A stretch of DNA of 41,652 nt from NCBI RefSeq assembly GCF_000264785.1, contig NZ_AFJI01000031.1, positions 1-41,652 on the forward strand. Reading direction: 5' to 3'. The stretch comes from Edwardsiella ictaluri ATCC 33202 (GTDB lineage Bacteria; Pseudomonadota; Gammaproteobacteria; Enterobacterales; Enterobacteriaceae). This document shows, in pieces, positions 11,683-19,238 of this stretch; the stretch's first letter is position 1; every line of letters starts with the position of its first letter. Both the position numbers and the translations under genes were made by a program. The notes below the pieces were generated by a model. That model was not told where the DNA came from. It saw nothing but the letters and a program-made list of their open reading frames with translations, and ran no database searches.

Positions 11683-11876
11683 GCTGAAAAACCATGAAAC
11701 GAACAGATTAAAACTCTCACTCCGAATTTAAATATCGACAAAGACAATACGCTAAAAGGAGTAGAAAAATCTTGGATAACCAAAAAAGCGTTCAGCGGAA
11801 GCTGTCTCGTTATTCAAATGTCCCGAGCGATCTGTATGAAGTTTTCAGGCTGCCACTGATTCGGAGTAACCTAAAG

Positions 11877-12521
11877 ATGACTATCTCTATTTTGCCGCTG
11901 AGCATTCTGATCGTTGAAGACCATGCCTTGCTGGCCGATGGCATCCGTAATCTCCTGGACAGTCAGCCCCGCTACCGGGTCGTGGGCGCCGTATCGAATG
12001 GACTGGCCGTTTATGAGGCCTGCCAGCGCCTCTCGCCCGATCTGGTCTTGCTCGATCTGGGTCTGCCGGGCATGGACGGCGTTGATGTAATCCGTCAGCT
12101 GCGGCGCCGCTGGAACGATATGCGTATCGTCGTCGTCACCGCCTCGTCTGAGGCGCGGCGCGGCAGCGACGCCCTCGCCGCCGGCGCGCTCGCCTATGTT
12201 CTGAAGCAAAGCCCACAGCAAACCCTGCTGGCAGCAATGCAGCATGCATCACTGGGAAAAACCTTTGTCGATCCCGCCCTCAGGCTGGACTCCCTGGAGG
12301 CCTCTTCCGATATAGCTCAGGAACCGCCCCTGACCCTGCGCGAACGGCAAATACTCAAGCTGGTCGCCGAGGGTAATCGCAACCGGGATATCGCTGAGCT
12401 GCTGTCCATCAGCCTGAAAACCGTGGAGACCCATCGGCTCAACCTGATGCGCAAGCTGGATGCCCACAACGCGGCGGAGCTGAGCAATTGGGCCCGCCGA
12501 CTGGGTGTGCTGGAGGTTTAA
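11877..12521 (+). CDS. esrB: EsrB response regulator, master T3SS activator
   Basis: NarL/FixJ-type response regulator, homologue of Salmonella SsrB; phosphorylated by EsrA it activates the T3SS, esrC and other virulence genes. The 214-residue product has an N-terminal receiver domain with acidic pair Glu14-Asp15 (LIVEDH) and phospho-acceptor Asp60 (LVLLDLGLPGMDG), and a C-terminal LuxR-type helix-turn-helix (LTLREREQIL-like start, then NRDIAELLSISLKTVETH). The ATG at 11877 has GGAG 10 nt upstream and gives the family length. The same frame extends to a TTG at 11772 that has its own strong AAAGGAG, so a 249-residue form cannot be excluded. It converges on esrA with a 4-bp overlap. Confidence 0.93.
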   Translation: MTISILPLSILIVEDHALLADGIRNLLDSQPRYRVVGAVSNGLAVYEACQRLSPDLVLLDLGLPGMDGVDVIRQLRRRWNDMRIVVVTASSEARRGSDALAAGALAYVLKQSPQQTLLAAMQHASLGKTFVDPALRLDSLEASSDIAQEPPLTLRERQILKLVAEGNRNRDIAELLSISLKTVETHRLNLMRKLDAHNAAELSNWARRLGVLEV

Positions 12522-15250
12522 TCCGCCTCAAACTCACTGTGCACCAAACGGGATAGGCTTTCCAGCGCCTTGTCCGGCACCGGCATCCCGCACTCCAGCG
12601 CCTGCTCCCAGCGTGCCGCAGCCTCATGTACCAACGTCAGGCCCCCCTGCCCGGCCAACCCCTTTAGCGTATGCAGAATCTGACGCACCTCTGGCTCATC
12701 CTGCTGCGCTACCGCCTGCGTCAGCTGCGCCAGATAGTGCAAGACATCCCCCTGAAGACGCCGCCACAGCGCGGGATCCTTCCCGATCAGCGGTATCTCG
12801 CCTGCGCTGTTAGACGACAGCTCGATTCCCCGGGTTAACTGTATATCGGCCGTATACTCCAGGGCTCTGGACAGCATCGTGGGGGTCACCGGCTTAGTGA
12901 GATACTCATTAAAACCGGCATCCTGCAGCCGCTTACGCTCTCCGGGCTGCGCATTGGCCGTCAGCGCAATGATCGGACAGTCGGGGTCGAGCACGCCATT
13001 CACGCTATCCCGCCACAGACGCAGCGTTTCGTCGCCGGACAGCCCCGGCATGCGCATATCCATCAGGACCAAATCAAATATGTGTCCGCGGCCCAGCACC
13101 AACGCCTCGGAGCCGCTGGAGGCGGTATACACCTTATGCCCCTGCTGGCGCAGCATACGCCCGACGATATCCTGATTGGTATCGACATCGTCCACAACCA
13201 GCACCTGCAGTGACCAGGGCGATACCGGCATCTTCTCCCGCTCACCGGCCACCTTTGTTTCGCCGTCCAGATGCCGCCGCAAACGGCCGGGCAAATAGCT
13301 CAGCTCAGGCGCGTCCAGATCGGGGTTATCGCCTGCCTGGGGATGGTATCCCCAGGCAGACAGCTGTGGATGCAGGCAGAGCGGCGCAACAATGCACCCC
13401 TTATCCTCCGGCGGCGCAATGGGGACGGTCCCAGTCACCTCCAGCGGCAGCTTCAGGCAAAAACTGGCGCCGATCGCGCTTTTCTCGCAGAATAGCTCCC
13501 CGCCCAGCAGATGTGACAGGCTGCGGGCGATCGACAGTCCCAGGCCACTGCCGGCAATATGGCAATCGATCTGATGAAATGCGGTAAAAATATCGTTGAC
13601 CCGCGCATCATCGATGCCCGGACCGGTATCCTGCACCCGGAAACAGAGCCGATCCTGCTCGCTCCAGCCGTGCAGCACCACCTCACCATGAGAGGTAAAC
13701 TTGACCGCGTTGCCCAGCAGATTGATCAGGATCTGGCGCAGGCGCAGCCCGTCGGTATACAGCGTCTGCGGAAACGACGGCGCCAACAGGCAGTACAGGG
13801 TTAATCCCTTCTCCAGCGCCGGGAGTTGCACCGTCAGCATCGCCTGATCGATCATCAACAGTGGTTCGAGGTACTCCGGGTTCACCACCATTTGCCCCGA
13901 CTCTATCCGCGAGAAGTCCAGCAGGTTATTGATGATCTCCAGCAGGTGGCGCGAACACTTAAGCCCGGTATCCAGTAAGTCATGCTGCTCCTGCGTACTC
14001 TCACCGTTTTCCAGCAGCATCAGCGCACCGATAATCCCATTCAGCGGAGTGCGAATCTCATGGCTGATGCTGTTCAGATGCTCGCTCTTATTGGCGCTGG
14101 CGCGCTCGGCATGACGCCGCGCCCGTTCCAGCTCTACCGTGCGCTCGGCGACCCGCGCCTCCAGCTGCGCATACTGCGCCTTGACCGCCGACAGCAGGCG
14201 ATTATAGACCTGCGCAATGCGCCCCAGCTCATCCTCTCCCGCCACCATCAGGGGCGGCAGATCGGCAACCGGCACGTTGGGCGTCAGACGTTGCATAATC
14301 CCGGCCAGCGTACGCCCCAGCGTGCGCTGCAGCACTAAGTACAAGAGTCCCACCAGCGTGACCAGCAGCAGCGCCACCGGCAGATAGCGGTGCAGCGCGG
14401 CAAACGCCGCGTCGGTAATCTGGCGGCTCGGCGTAAACAGCAGCAGCCTCCAGCCGACCGGTGCAACCTCGCGACAGATGGAGAAGACCTCATCAAAATT
14501 ACCCTCCATTGCGTGCTGGCACCTCGGCAGGCTCTGACTCAACGCGGTGGACAGCGGAATTATCGGCTGCCCTTCCCGATCGAGCCAAACGATCGTTTCA
14601 CCATCCGGGGTTTTCTCTACAGCGTTAAAGGAGGGATGCAGGTTTACCGTCATGCCGACCAGCGCACCGGTGAGTAAATCCCGCTTCGCCGCAATCACCC
14701 GCCAGTTTCCACTGACGCTGTGATAGGGTTTACTCCAGATGATGTGGTTGCCGACGGCCTGCTCACGCAGCGCCCGAATCTGCTCAATGTGCTGCGGGGT
14801 ATCGGTCGGCTGACCACCGGCGCTGGAAAGCACCACGCCGCCGTCCAACAGGACGAAGGTATCCGCCAGATTGCCCAGACCACCGCTGCCGTAGGCTTCG
14901 ACAAAGGCCTTCGCCCGGCTGAGACGCGGCGCCGGATCCGGCGGCTTGGTCATATCGGGAATGTAGCGCGCCGTCAGATAGTCAGCACCAGAGGCGACGC
15001 CGTCGTCAAGGCGCTGCCAACAGCGCATCAGCGTATCCACATCACGGCTGACATCCAACAGCTCAGAGCTCATATCATAGGCCGTGTCGGCCACAGTCGC
15101 CGTCAAACGACGCTGTAGCGATGACTTGGTCTGCTCAAAGTTCAGCAGCAGCGTCACACCGGTGCTCAGCAGCCAGAACAGGGCAATGAATCCACTGAGG
15201 ATCAGCGCCAGGCGGAACGAAAGTGAAGTGCGCCAGATATGACGAGACAT
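12518..15250 (-). CDS. esrA: EsrA hybrid sensor histidine kinase
   Basis: Inner-membrane hybrid kinase, homologue of SsrA, partner of EsrB. The 910-residue product has TM1 at about 11-37, a periplasmic sensor region, TM2 at about 290-308, a HAMP-like linker, the phosphorylated His397 (NSISHEIRTPLNG), an ATPase domain with N-box Asn514 (NLLGNAVKF), G-boxes DTGPGID and GSGLGLSI, a receiver with Asp731 (LVLMDMRMPG), and an HPt domain with His860 (LHTLKG). This is a full tripartite phosphorelay. The ATG at 15250 has AAAGGAG 6 nt upstream, whereas the longer frame from 15325 has none. Only 11 nt separate it from the transglycosylase stop, so it is read as the last gene of the esaR-S-T-U operon. 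Confidence 0.94.
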   Translation of the reverse strand: MSRHIWRTSLSFRLALILSGFIALFWLLSTGVTLLLNFEQTKSSLQRRLTATVADTAYDMSSELLDVSRDVDTLMRCWQRLDDGVASGADYLTARYIPDMTKPPDPAPRLSRAKAFVEAYGSGGLGNLADTFVLLDGGVVLSSAGGQPTDTPQHIEQIRALREQAVGNHIIWSKPYHSVSGNWRVIAAKRDLLTGALVGMTVNLHPSFNAVEKTPDGETIVWLDREGQPIIPLSTALSQSLPRCQHAMEGNFDEVFSICREVAPVGWRLLLFTPSRQITDAAFAALHRYLPVALLLVTLVGLLYLVLQRTLGRTLAGIMQRLTPNVPVADLPPLMVAGEDELGRIAQVYNRLLSAVKAQYAQLEARVAERTVELERARRHAERASANKSEHLNSISHEIRTPLNGIIGALMLLENGESTQEQHDLLDTGLKCSRHLLEIINNLLDFSRIESGQMVVNPEYLEPLLMIDQAMLTVQLPALEKGLTLYCLLAPSFPQTLYTDGLRLRQILINLLGNAVKFTSHGEVVLHGWSEQDRLCFRVQDTGPGIDDARVNDIFTAFHQIDCHIAGSGLGLSIARSLSHLLGGELFCEKSAIGASFCLKLPLEVTGTVPIAPPEDKGCIVAPLCLHPQLSAWGYHPQAGDNPDLDAPELSYLPGRLRRHLDGETKVAGEREKMPVSPWSLQVLVVDDVDTNQDIVGRMLRQQGHKVYTASSGSEALVLGRGHIFDLVLMDMRMPGLSGDETLRLWRDSVNGVLDPDCPIIALTANAQPGERKRLQDAGFNEYLTKPVTPTMLSRALEYTADIQLTRGIELSSNSAGEIPLIGKDPALWRRLQGDVLHYLAQLTQAVAQQDEPEVRQILHTLKGLAGQGGLTLVHEAAARWEQALECGMPVPDKALESLSRLVHSEFEAD
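13333..13359. repeat. 12-bp perfect hairpin inside esrA
   Basis: CTGCCTGGGGAT (13333-13344) is followed after GGT by its exact complement (13348-13359). It falls in the linker between the ATPase and receiver domains, where protein sequence is least constrained. There is no T-run on either strand. Confidence 0.6.
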
Positions 15251-15261
15251 AGGGAACTCCT

Positions 15262-15921
15262 TTATGTGCCGGAGGACGCAGAAGAGTCCGTCGCGCCCGG
15301 AGGACCAGAGGTTAACAGATGCCATAGCTGACCGAGGTCACCAACCCCTCCGGACGTATGCACCTCCACTTCTGCCTGTGGCGCTGTCACTGGCGCCGGT
15401 TCCTCTGATCGCAGCTGACGATAGTATTCTAACACCCTCTGCACATAGTGCTGCGTTTCAGGATAGGGGGGGATTGTCCCTCCATAGCGCAACACGGCGC
15501 CCTCACCGGCATTATAGCCGGCCAGCGCCAAATCAAGCCGCCCATTGAAGCGGCGCAGCAGCGTACTCAGATAGCTCGTACCGGCCTCCAGATTATCACG
15601 CGGTTCCAGCAGCGCGAAATGGCCGTAGCGGGCCGCCGTTTCCGGCATCACCTGCATCAGTCCCATCGCTCCTTTTTCCGATACCGAATCATAACGATAG
15701 GAGGATTCAGCGGCCACTACCGCCTGGATCAGCTGCGGATCCAGCGCATGCTTTCCCGCCACCTGCCCAATCAGCGACGCATAGTCATCCCCCCTGGGTA
15801 TCGCCGGTGGCGCCTCAGACGCGACGTGATCCTCACCGGTCACCCGATACCATTTGAGCGGGGCGCCAGCAGATTGCCAGGCCAGCAGCGCCAGCCCCAG
15901 CAGAACCCATTTACTCATCAT
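15262..15921 (-). CDS. T3SS-linked lytic transglycosylase
   Basis: Periplasmic muramidase that opens peptidoglycan so the T3SS rod can cross, of the SLT/IagB type. The 219-residue product starts with a signal peptide (MMSKWVLLGLALLAWQSAGA) and carries a Slt-type catalytic domain at about residues 50-150: catalytic Glu in VVAAESSYR, then the conserved GAMGLMQVMPETA and AGYNAGEGAVLRYGG. The C-terminal 60 residues look disordered. Its start overlaps the esaU end by 11 bp with GGAGGAG just upstream; the next gene, esrA, begins 11 nt after its stop. SPI-2 has no such gene at this place, so its presence in the export-gate operon is a feature of this cluster. Confidence 0.9.
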   Translation of the reverse strand: MMSKWVLLGLALLAWQSAGAPLKWYRVTGEDHVASEAPPAIPRGDDYASLIGQVAGKHALDPQLIQAVVAAESSYRYDSVSEKGAMGLMQVMPETAARYGHFALLEPRDNLEAGTSYLSTLLRRFNGRLDLALAGYNAGEGAVLRYGGTIPPYPETQHYVQRVLEYYRQLRSEEPAPVTAPQAEVEVHTSGGVGDLGQLWHLLTSGPPGATDSSASSGT

Positions 15922-16966
15922 TCTCCTCCTCCTGTGTATCGTCGCGCAGCAGACGCAGGAGCTGAGCTACCGCGGCAAACAGCTCTTCGGGAACGTAATC
16001 GCCCGGACGGGTGGTCGCAATCAGCGCGCGCGCCAGCGGAATATTTTCCACCACGGGAATGCGCAGCGCCTCCGCCAGCGTCACGATATGCTGCGCCCGC
16101 GCCCCGCGCCCATACTCCACCACCTGCGGCAGCGGCGTCTCCCCCTCGCAATAGCGCAGGCAGACGGCAATATGGGTAGGGTTACGCACCACCACCGAAG
16201 CGCTGGCAACGCTATCAGCCAGACTGCCGCTCTGGATCTCCCGGTGCAGCTCCCTGCGTCGCTGCTTGATCTCCGGGCTCCCCTCCGAGTTTTTAAACTC
16301 CTGCTTAATATCCTCACGCGACATCATCAGCTGCTTACGCAGATGGCGGTACTGCATGCTGTAGTCGACGACGGCAAACAGCGCCGTCAGCAGCAGCAAG
16401 ATCCCCCACAACCAGAGGATCATTTTGCTGGTTACCCATAGACCGGCCTCGGCATCGGCGCGCACCAACTGGGCAAATGATTCGGCATAGCTACGGATAA
16501 AATAGGTAAAGGTCAGGCCGAGGATCACGATTTTCAGTATCATCTTGCCCAGTTCGAACAGCTTGAGCAGGGATACCATCTGTTTGGCGTTACTCAGTGG
16601 GCTAATCCGCTCGGCGGAGGGCATGATGGCTTTCGGTGCAAACAAAAAGCCGGTCTCCACCAATCCGGTTAAGATCAGCGTCACAATCAACAGCATAGCC
16701 AGGCCGAAGACAAAGCGAATCATCAGCGTGGCGGCCTCGCCGGTCAGCAACGTCATGGCGTCAAGCAACGGGAGGTTCACCGTGGCCAGCGTCGCATCGA
16801 TGAAGCCACCGATGGCCGCATACATCCTCGGCCCCTCTGTCACCATCCAGAGCAAAATGACGGCCAGCTGTACGGTCGCACCGATATCCTGGCTCTTGGC
16901 GACCTGCCCCTCCTCACGCGCATCGCGCAGGCGTTTATCCGTAGGCTGTTCCGTCTTCTCACTCAT
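15911..16966 (-). CDS. esaU: EsaU, export switch protein (SctU/FlhB family)
   Basis: Inner-membrane export-gate component that changes substrate class after self-cleavage. The 351-residue product has four hydrophobic segments between about residues 30 and 205 and a cytoplasmic C-terminal domain with the autocleavage motif NPTH (Asn262-Pro263) in VVVRNPTHIAVCL. The N-terminus MSEKTEQPTDKRLRDAREEGQVAKS is typical of the family. It overlaps esaT by 4 bp (ATGA) and slt by 11 bp, so translation is probably coupled. Confidence 0.96.
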   Translation of the reverse strand: MSEKTEQPTDKRLRDAREEGQVAKSQDIGATVQLAVILLWMVTEGPRMYAAIGGFIDATLATVNLPLLDAMTLLTGEAATLMIRFVFGLAMLLIVTLILTGLVETGFLFAPKAIMPSAERISPLSNAKQMVSLLKLFELGKMILKIVILGLTFTYFIRSYAESFAQLVRADAEAGLWVTSKMILWLWGILLLLTALFAVVDYSMQYRHLRKQLMMSREDIKQEFKNSEGSPEIKQRRRELHREIQSGSLADSVASASVVVRNPTHIAVCLRYCEGETPLPQVVEYGRGARAQHIVTLAEALRIPVVENIPLARALIATTRPGDYVPEELFAAVAQLLRLLRDDTQEEENDE

Positions 16967-17742
16967 AGCGCCTCCACTAACTGGCGCAGCAGTCCGCCGT
17001 CAAAGCCGCTGAGCAGCGCCTGCAGGCCAGCCAGGGAAAAAGGCAGGCTGATAATCAGCATCAGCAGTACTATCGCGCTCTTAATTGGCATCGACAGGGT
17101 AAATACGTTCAGCTGCTGTACCGAACGGTTAATAAATCCAAGCGCCAGGTCGACCAGAACCATCATCACCATCGCCGGCATGGAAAAGCTCAGCGCCAGG
17201 GAGTACAGCAGGTGCCACAGGTGCATAAGCAGGGGAATAAAGCCGCGTCCCCACTGCCAATACTGACCGGGTGGCAAATCACCATAGGATGAAAACAGGG
17301 CGGTCAACAGTGCATGAAACCCTCCACCTGCGATAAACAGCACGCCGACCAGCTGGGAAAACAGCACCCCCATCGGCGAGGACTGCTCCCCCAACAGCGG
17401 GTTAAACAGCACGGCGATGGAGGCGCCGCGCATGGTGTCGATAATAAAGCCCGCCATATTCAGGGCCCACAGCGGCAACGCCGCTGAAAACCCCAGCAGC
17501 AGGCCTACGACTAACTCCCCCAGCAACAGCCCCCCATAGTGCAGCGGCGCCTGCAGAGGACTGGGCAGGACCATGAGCGCCAGATGCGGCAGCGCCGGCA
17601 GCGCCGCCATCATCGCCAGCGCATTACGGATCAGGGCTCCACCGAGCATCGCGCTATTGAAGAGGGGCATGATCAGCATGATACCCAGAGGGCGCATCAT
17701 GGCGATCCCCAACAGCGGCCACCAGTGGGTCAATTCAGCCAT
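16963..17742 (-). CDS. esaT: EsaT, export gate protein (SctT/FliR family)
   Basis: Inner-membrane protein of the core export gate, forming a helical pore complex with EsaR and EsaS. The 259-residue product is nearly all hydrophobic, with about six to eight membrane segments and the family stretch RGASIAVLFNPLLGEQSSPMG at about residues 105-125. It starts 2 bp after esaS, with a weak G-rich ribosome site, suggesting coupled translation, and overlaps esaU by 4 bp. Confidence 0.95.
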   Translation of the reverse strand: MAELTHWWPLLGIAMMRPLGIMLIMPLFNSAMLGGALIRNALAMMAALPALPHLALMVLPSPLQAPLHYGGLLLGELVVGLLLGFSAALPLWALNMAGFIIDTMRGASIAVLFNPLLGEQSSPMGVLFSQLVGVLFIAGGGFHALLTALFSSYGDLPPGQYWQWGRGFIPLLMHLWHLLYSLALSFSMPAMVMMVLVDLALGFINRSVQQLNVFTLSMPIKSAIVLLMLIISLPFSLAGLQALLSGFDGGLLRQLVEAL

Positions 17743-17744
17743 AA

Positions 17745-18014
17745 TCAGCCCCCCATCTGTGCGATCATATCCATCGCTCTCCCGGCATAGCTAAACAACG
17801 CGCTGCCCATCCAGTGGTAGGTCAACGCCAGCGTAACGCAGGCAGCCACCAGCTTAATGGCGAAAGAGACCGTCTGATCCTGGATCTGCGTCAGCGCCTG
17901 CACCAGCCCCACCAGGACGCCGACCAACGATGCGACCAACACCACCGGTAAAGAGAGGATCAGAACCAGCCATAGCAGCTCACTGGCCAATTGTACTAGC
18001 TGTGCTGTTCCCAT
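17745..18014 (-). CDS. esaS: EsaS, export gate protein (SctS/FliQ family)
   Basis: Small inner-membrane export-gate subunit. The 89-residue product has two hydrophobic hairpin helices (about 13-38 and 52-75) around the conserved charged turn; VGVLVGLVQALTQIQDQTVSFAIKL is characteristic of FliQ-like proteins. GGGAGG lies 4 nt before the start. It sits 16 bp after esaR and 2 bp before esaT. Confidence 0.96.
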   Translation of the reverse strand: MGTAQLVQLASELLWLVLILSLPVVLVASLVGVLVGLVQALTQIQDQTVSFAIKLVAACVTLALTYHWMGSALFSYAGRAMDMIAQMGG

Positions 18015-18030
18015 CGCGCCTCCCGGTATC

Positions 18031-18678
18031 TTAGCGGTACGAAAGCAGCAGCTGGCCCAGTATCTTGTCCCAGCCCCCGACCAAAATAAAAACCAGCAGC
18101 TTGAACGGCATGGAGATCGTCATCGGCGACACCATCATCATCCCCATCGCCAGCAGGATATTGGATACGATGAGATCGATGGCGATAAAGGGCAAAAACA
18201 GCAGCAGGCCTATCTGAAATGCCTCCACCAGCTGACTGACGGCAAACGCCGGCATCAATAACAGCAGCGAGTTATCGCTGATCTTCTCCCGGACGGAGGC
18301 GGGCCAGCTCTTGGTGGCCACCTGGCGAAAAAATTTCAGCTGCTTTGCGGAAGTATGCTGACGCAGAAACTGGCGATATGGGTCGAGCGTATTGTCAGAT
18401 AACCGCGACAGCAGCGTTGTCTGTGCCTGTGCAGGCGCATCGGCCAACCGCGCCTGCACGGCGGTACCGACCGGCGTCATAATAAACAGCGTCAGGATCA
18501 GCGCCAGCCCGTAAAGCGCAAGATTCGGGGGGATCTGCTGTATTCCCAGCGCATTACGCAGCAGGGCAAACACCACAGACAGCTTTAAAAACGATGTACC
18601 CATTACGATCAGCAGCGGCAGCAGCGAGAGAGTCACCAGGAGCGCGATTAATTCGGCCGGTTGTTCTGTCAGAGACAT
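18031..18678 (-). CDS. esaR: EsaR, export gate protein (SctR/FliP family)
   Basis: Core export-gate protein, five copies of which form the entry pore. The 215-residue product has the conserved GTSFLKLSVVFALLRNALGIQQIPPN near residues 27-52 and the C-terminal block VSPMTISMPFKLLVFILVGGW. About four membrane segments are visible. The ATG at 18678 (GAGGAG 9 nt upstream) gives exactly the usual family length; the open frame runs 35 codons further without a ribosome site. It is the first gene of the minus-strand operon esaR-S-T-U-slt-esrA. Confidence 0.95.
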   Translation of the reverse strand: MSLTEQPAELIALLVTLSLLPLLIVMGTSFLKLSVVFALLRNALGIQQIPPNLALYGLALILTLFIMTPVGTAVQARLADAPAQAQTTLLSRLSDNTLDPYRQFLRQHTSAKQLKFFRQVATKSWPASVREKISDNSLLLLMPAFAVSQLVEAFQIGLLLFLPFIAIDLIVSNILLAMGMMMVSPMTISMPFKLLVFILVGGWDKILGQLLLSYR

Positions 18679-18857
18679 GATGGGTTCTCCTCTAGGATCT
18701 GCCGACAGTGTTTTCCACTTCCGCCCTATCGCCCATCGGGTAAAGACCTGACCTGTATGGAAAACCGGGGACTCACGCGACATCAGGTATTCACCCTATG
18801 CCTTACTGAGTACGGCTCCGCCATGATGAATGCGCCTCACGATCGCGGAGAATATTC
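18679..18857. promoter_or_regulatory. Divergent promoter region esaR / esaM
   Basis: This 179-bp gap separates the minus-strand export-gate operon from the plus-strand esaM operon and must hold promoters for both. I could not assign confident -35/-10 pairs or an EsrB site by eye, and it is not notably A+T-rich. Confidence 0.5.
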
Positions 18858-19238
18858 ATGGACCTACAGTGGCAGCGGCAAACCGAACTTTGGCTACGGC
18901 TGATGGGTGCCAGCCCGCAGCCGTCGGCGAACAGCCTTACGCTGAACAGGGGTCGAGACCGTGTTTTTCTGGAGCAGGATCAGGGGCGGGCGCGCCTGAC
19001 GCTGGCACGCAGCCTACCGGTACCGCAGCGGCAGCCAACGCTGCTGCGCCTGCTGCAGCTATTGCAGCCCGAAGCCGGCGGCGGGATCCCGCTGCGAACC
19101 TGGCTGGCTGGCGATGCACTGTGGATTTCAGCGGCAGCACCGCCTGACAGCGGCGCCGAGCAGTGGACTGAGCTGGCACGCCGTCAACGGCGCCTGCTCG
19201 ATCGCGTGATGGAGAATCCCAATGAAAACGGTCAATAG
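18858..19238 (+). CDS. esaM: EsaM, SsaM-like secretion-switch protein
   Basis: Small cytoplasmic protein, 126 residues, homologous to Salmonella SsaM (about 122). Alignable parts include the start (MDLQWQRQTELWLRLMG...) and the end, where QWTELARRQRRLLDRV matches the SsaM segment LWLRLHHRQIKFLES. In Edwardsiella EsaM is reported to act with EsaB and EsaL to hold back effectors until the translocon is out. Start chosen by GGAGA 7 nt upstream. It overlaps esaV by 17 bp. It is the first gene of the esaM-V-N-O-P-Q operon, whereas the other two complex members lie in separate transcription units. Confidence 0.85.
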   Translation: MDLQWQRQTELWLRLMGASPQPSANSLTLNRGRDRVFLEQDQGRARLTLARSLPVPQRQPTLLRLLQLLQPEAGGGIPLRTWLAGDALWISAAAPPDSGAEQWTELARRQRRLLDRVMENPNENGQ

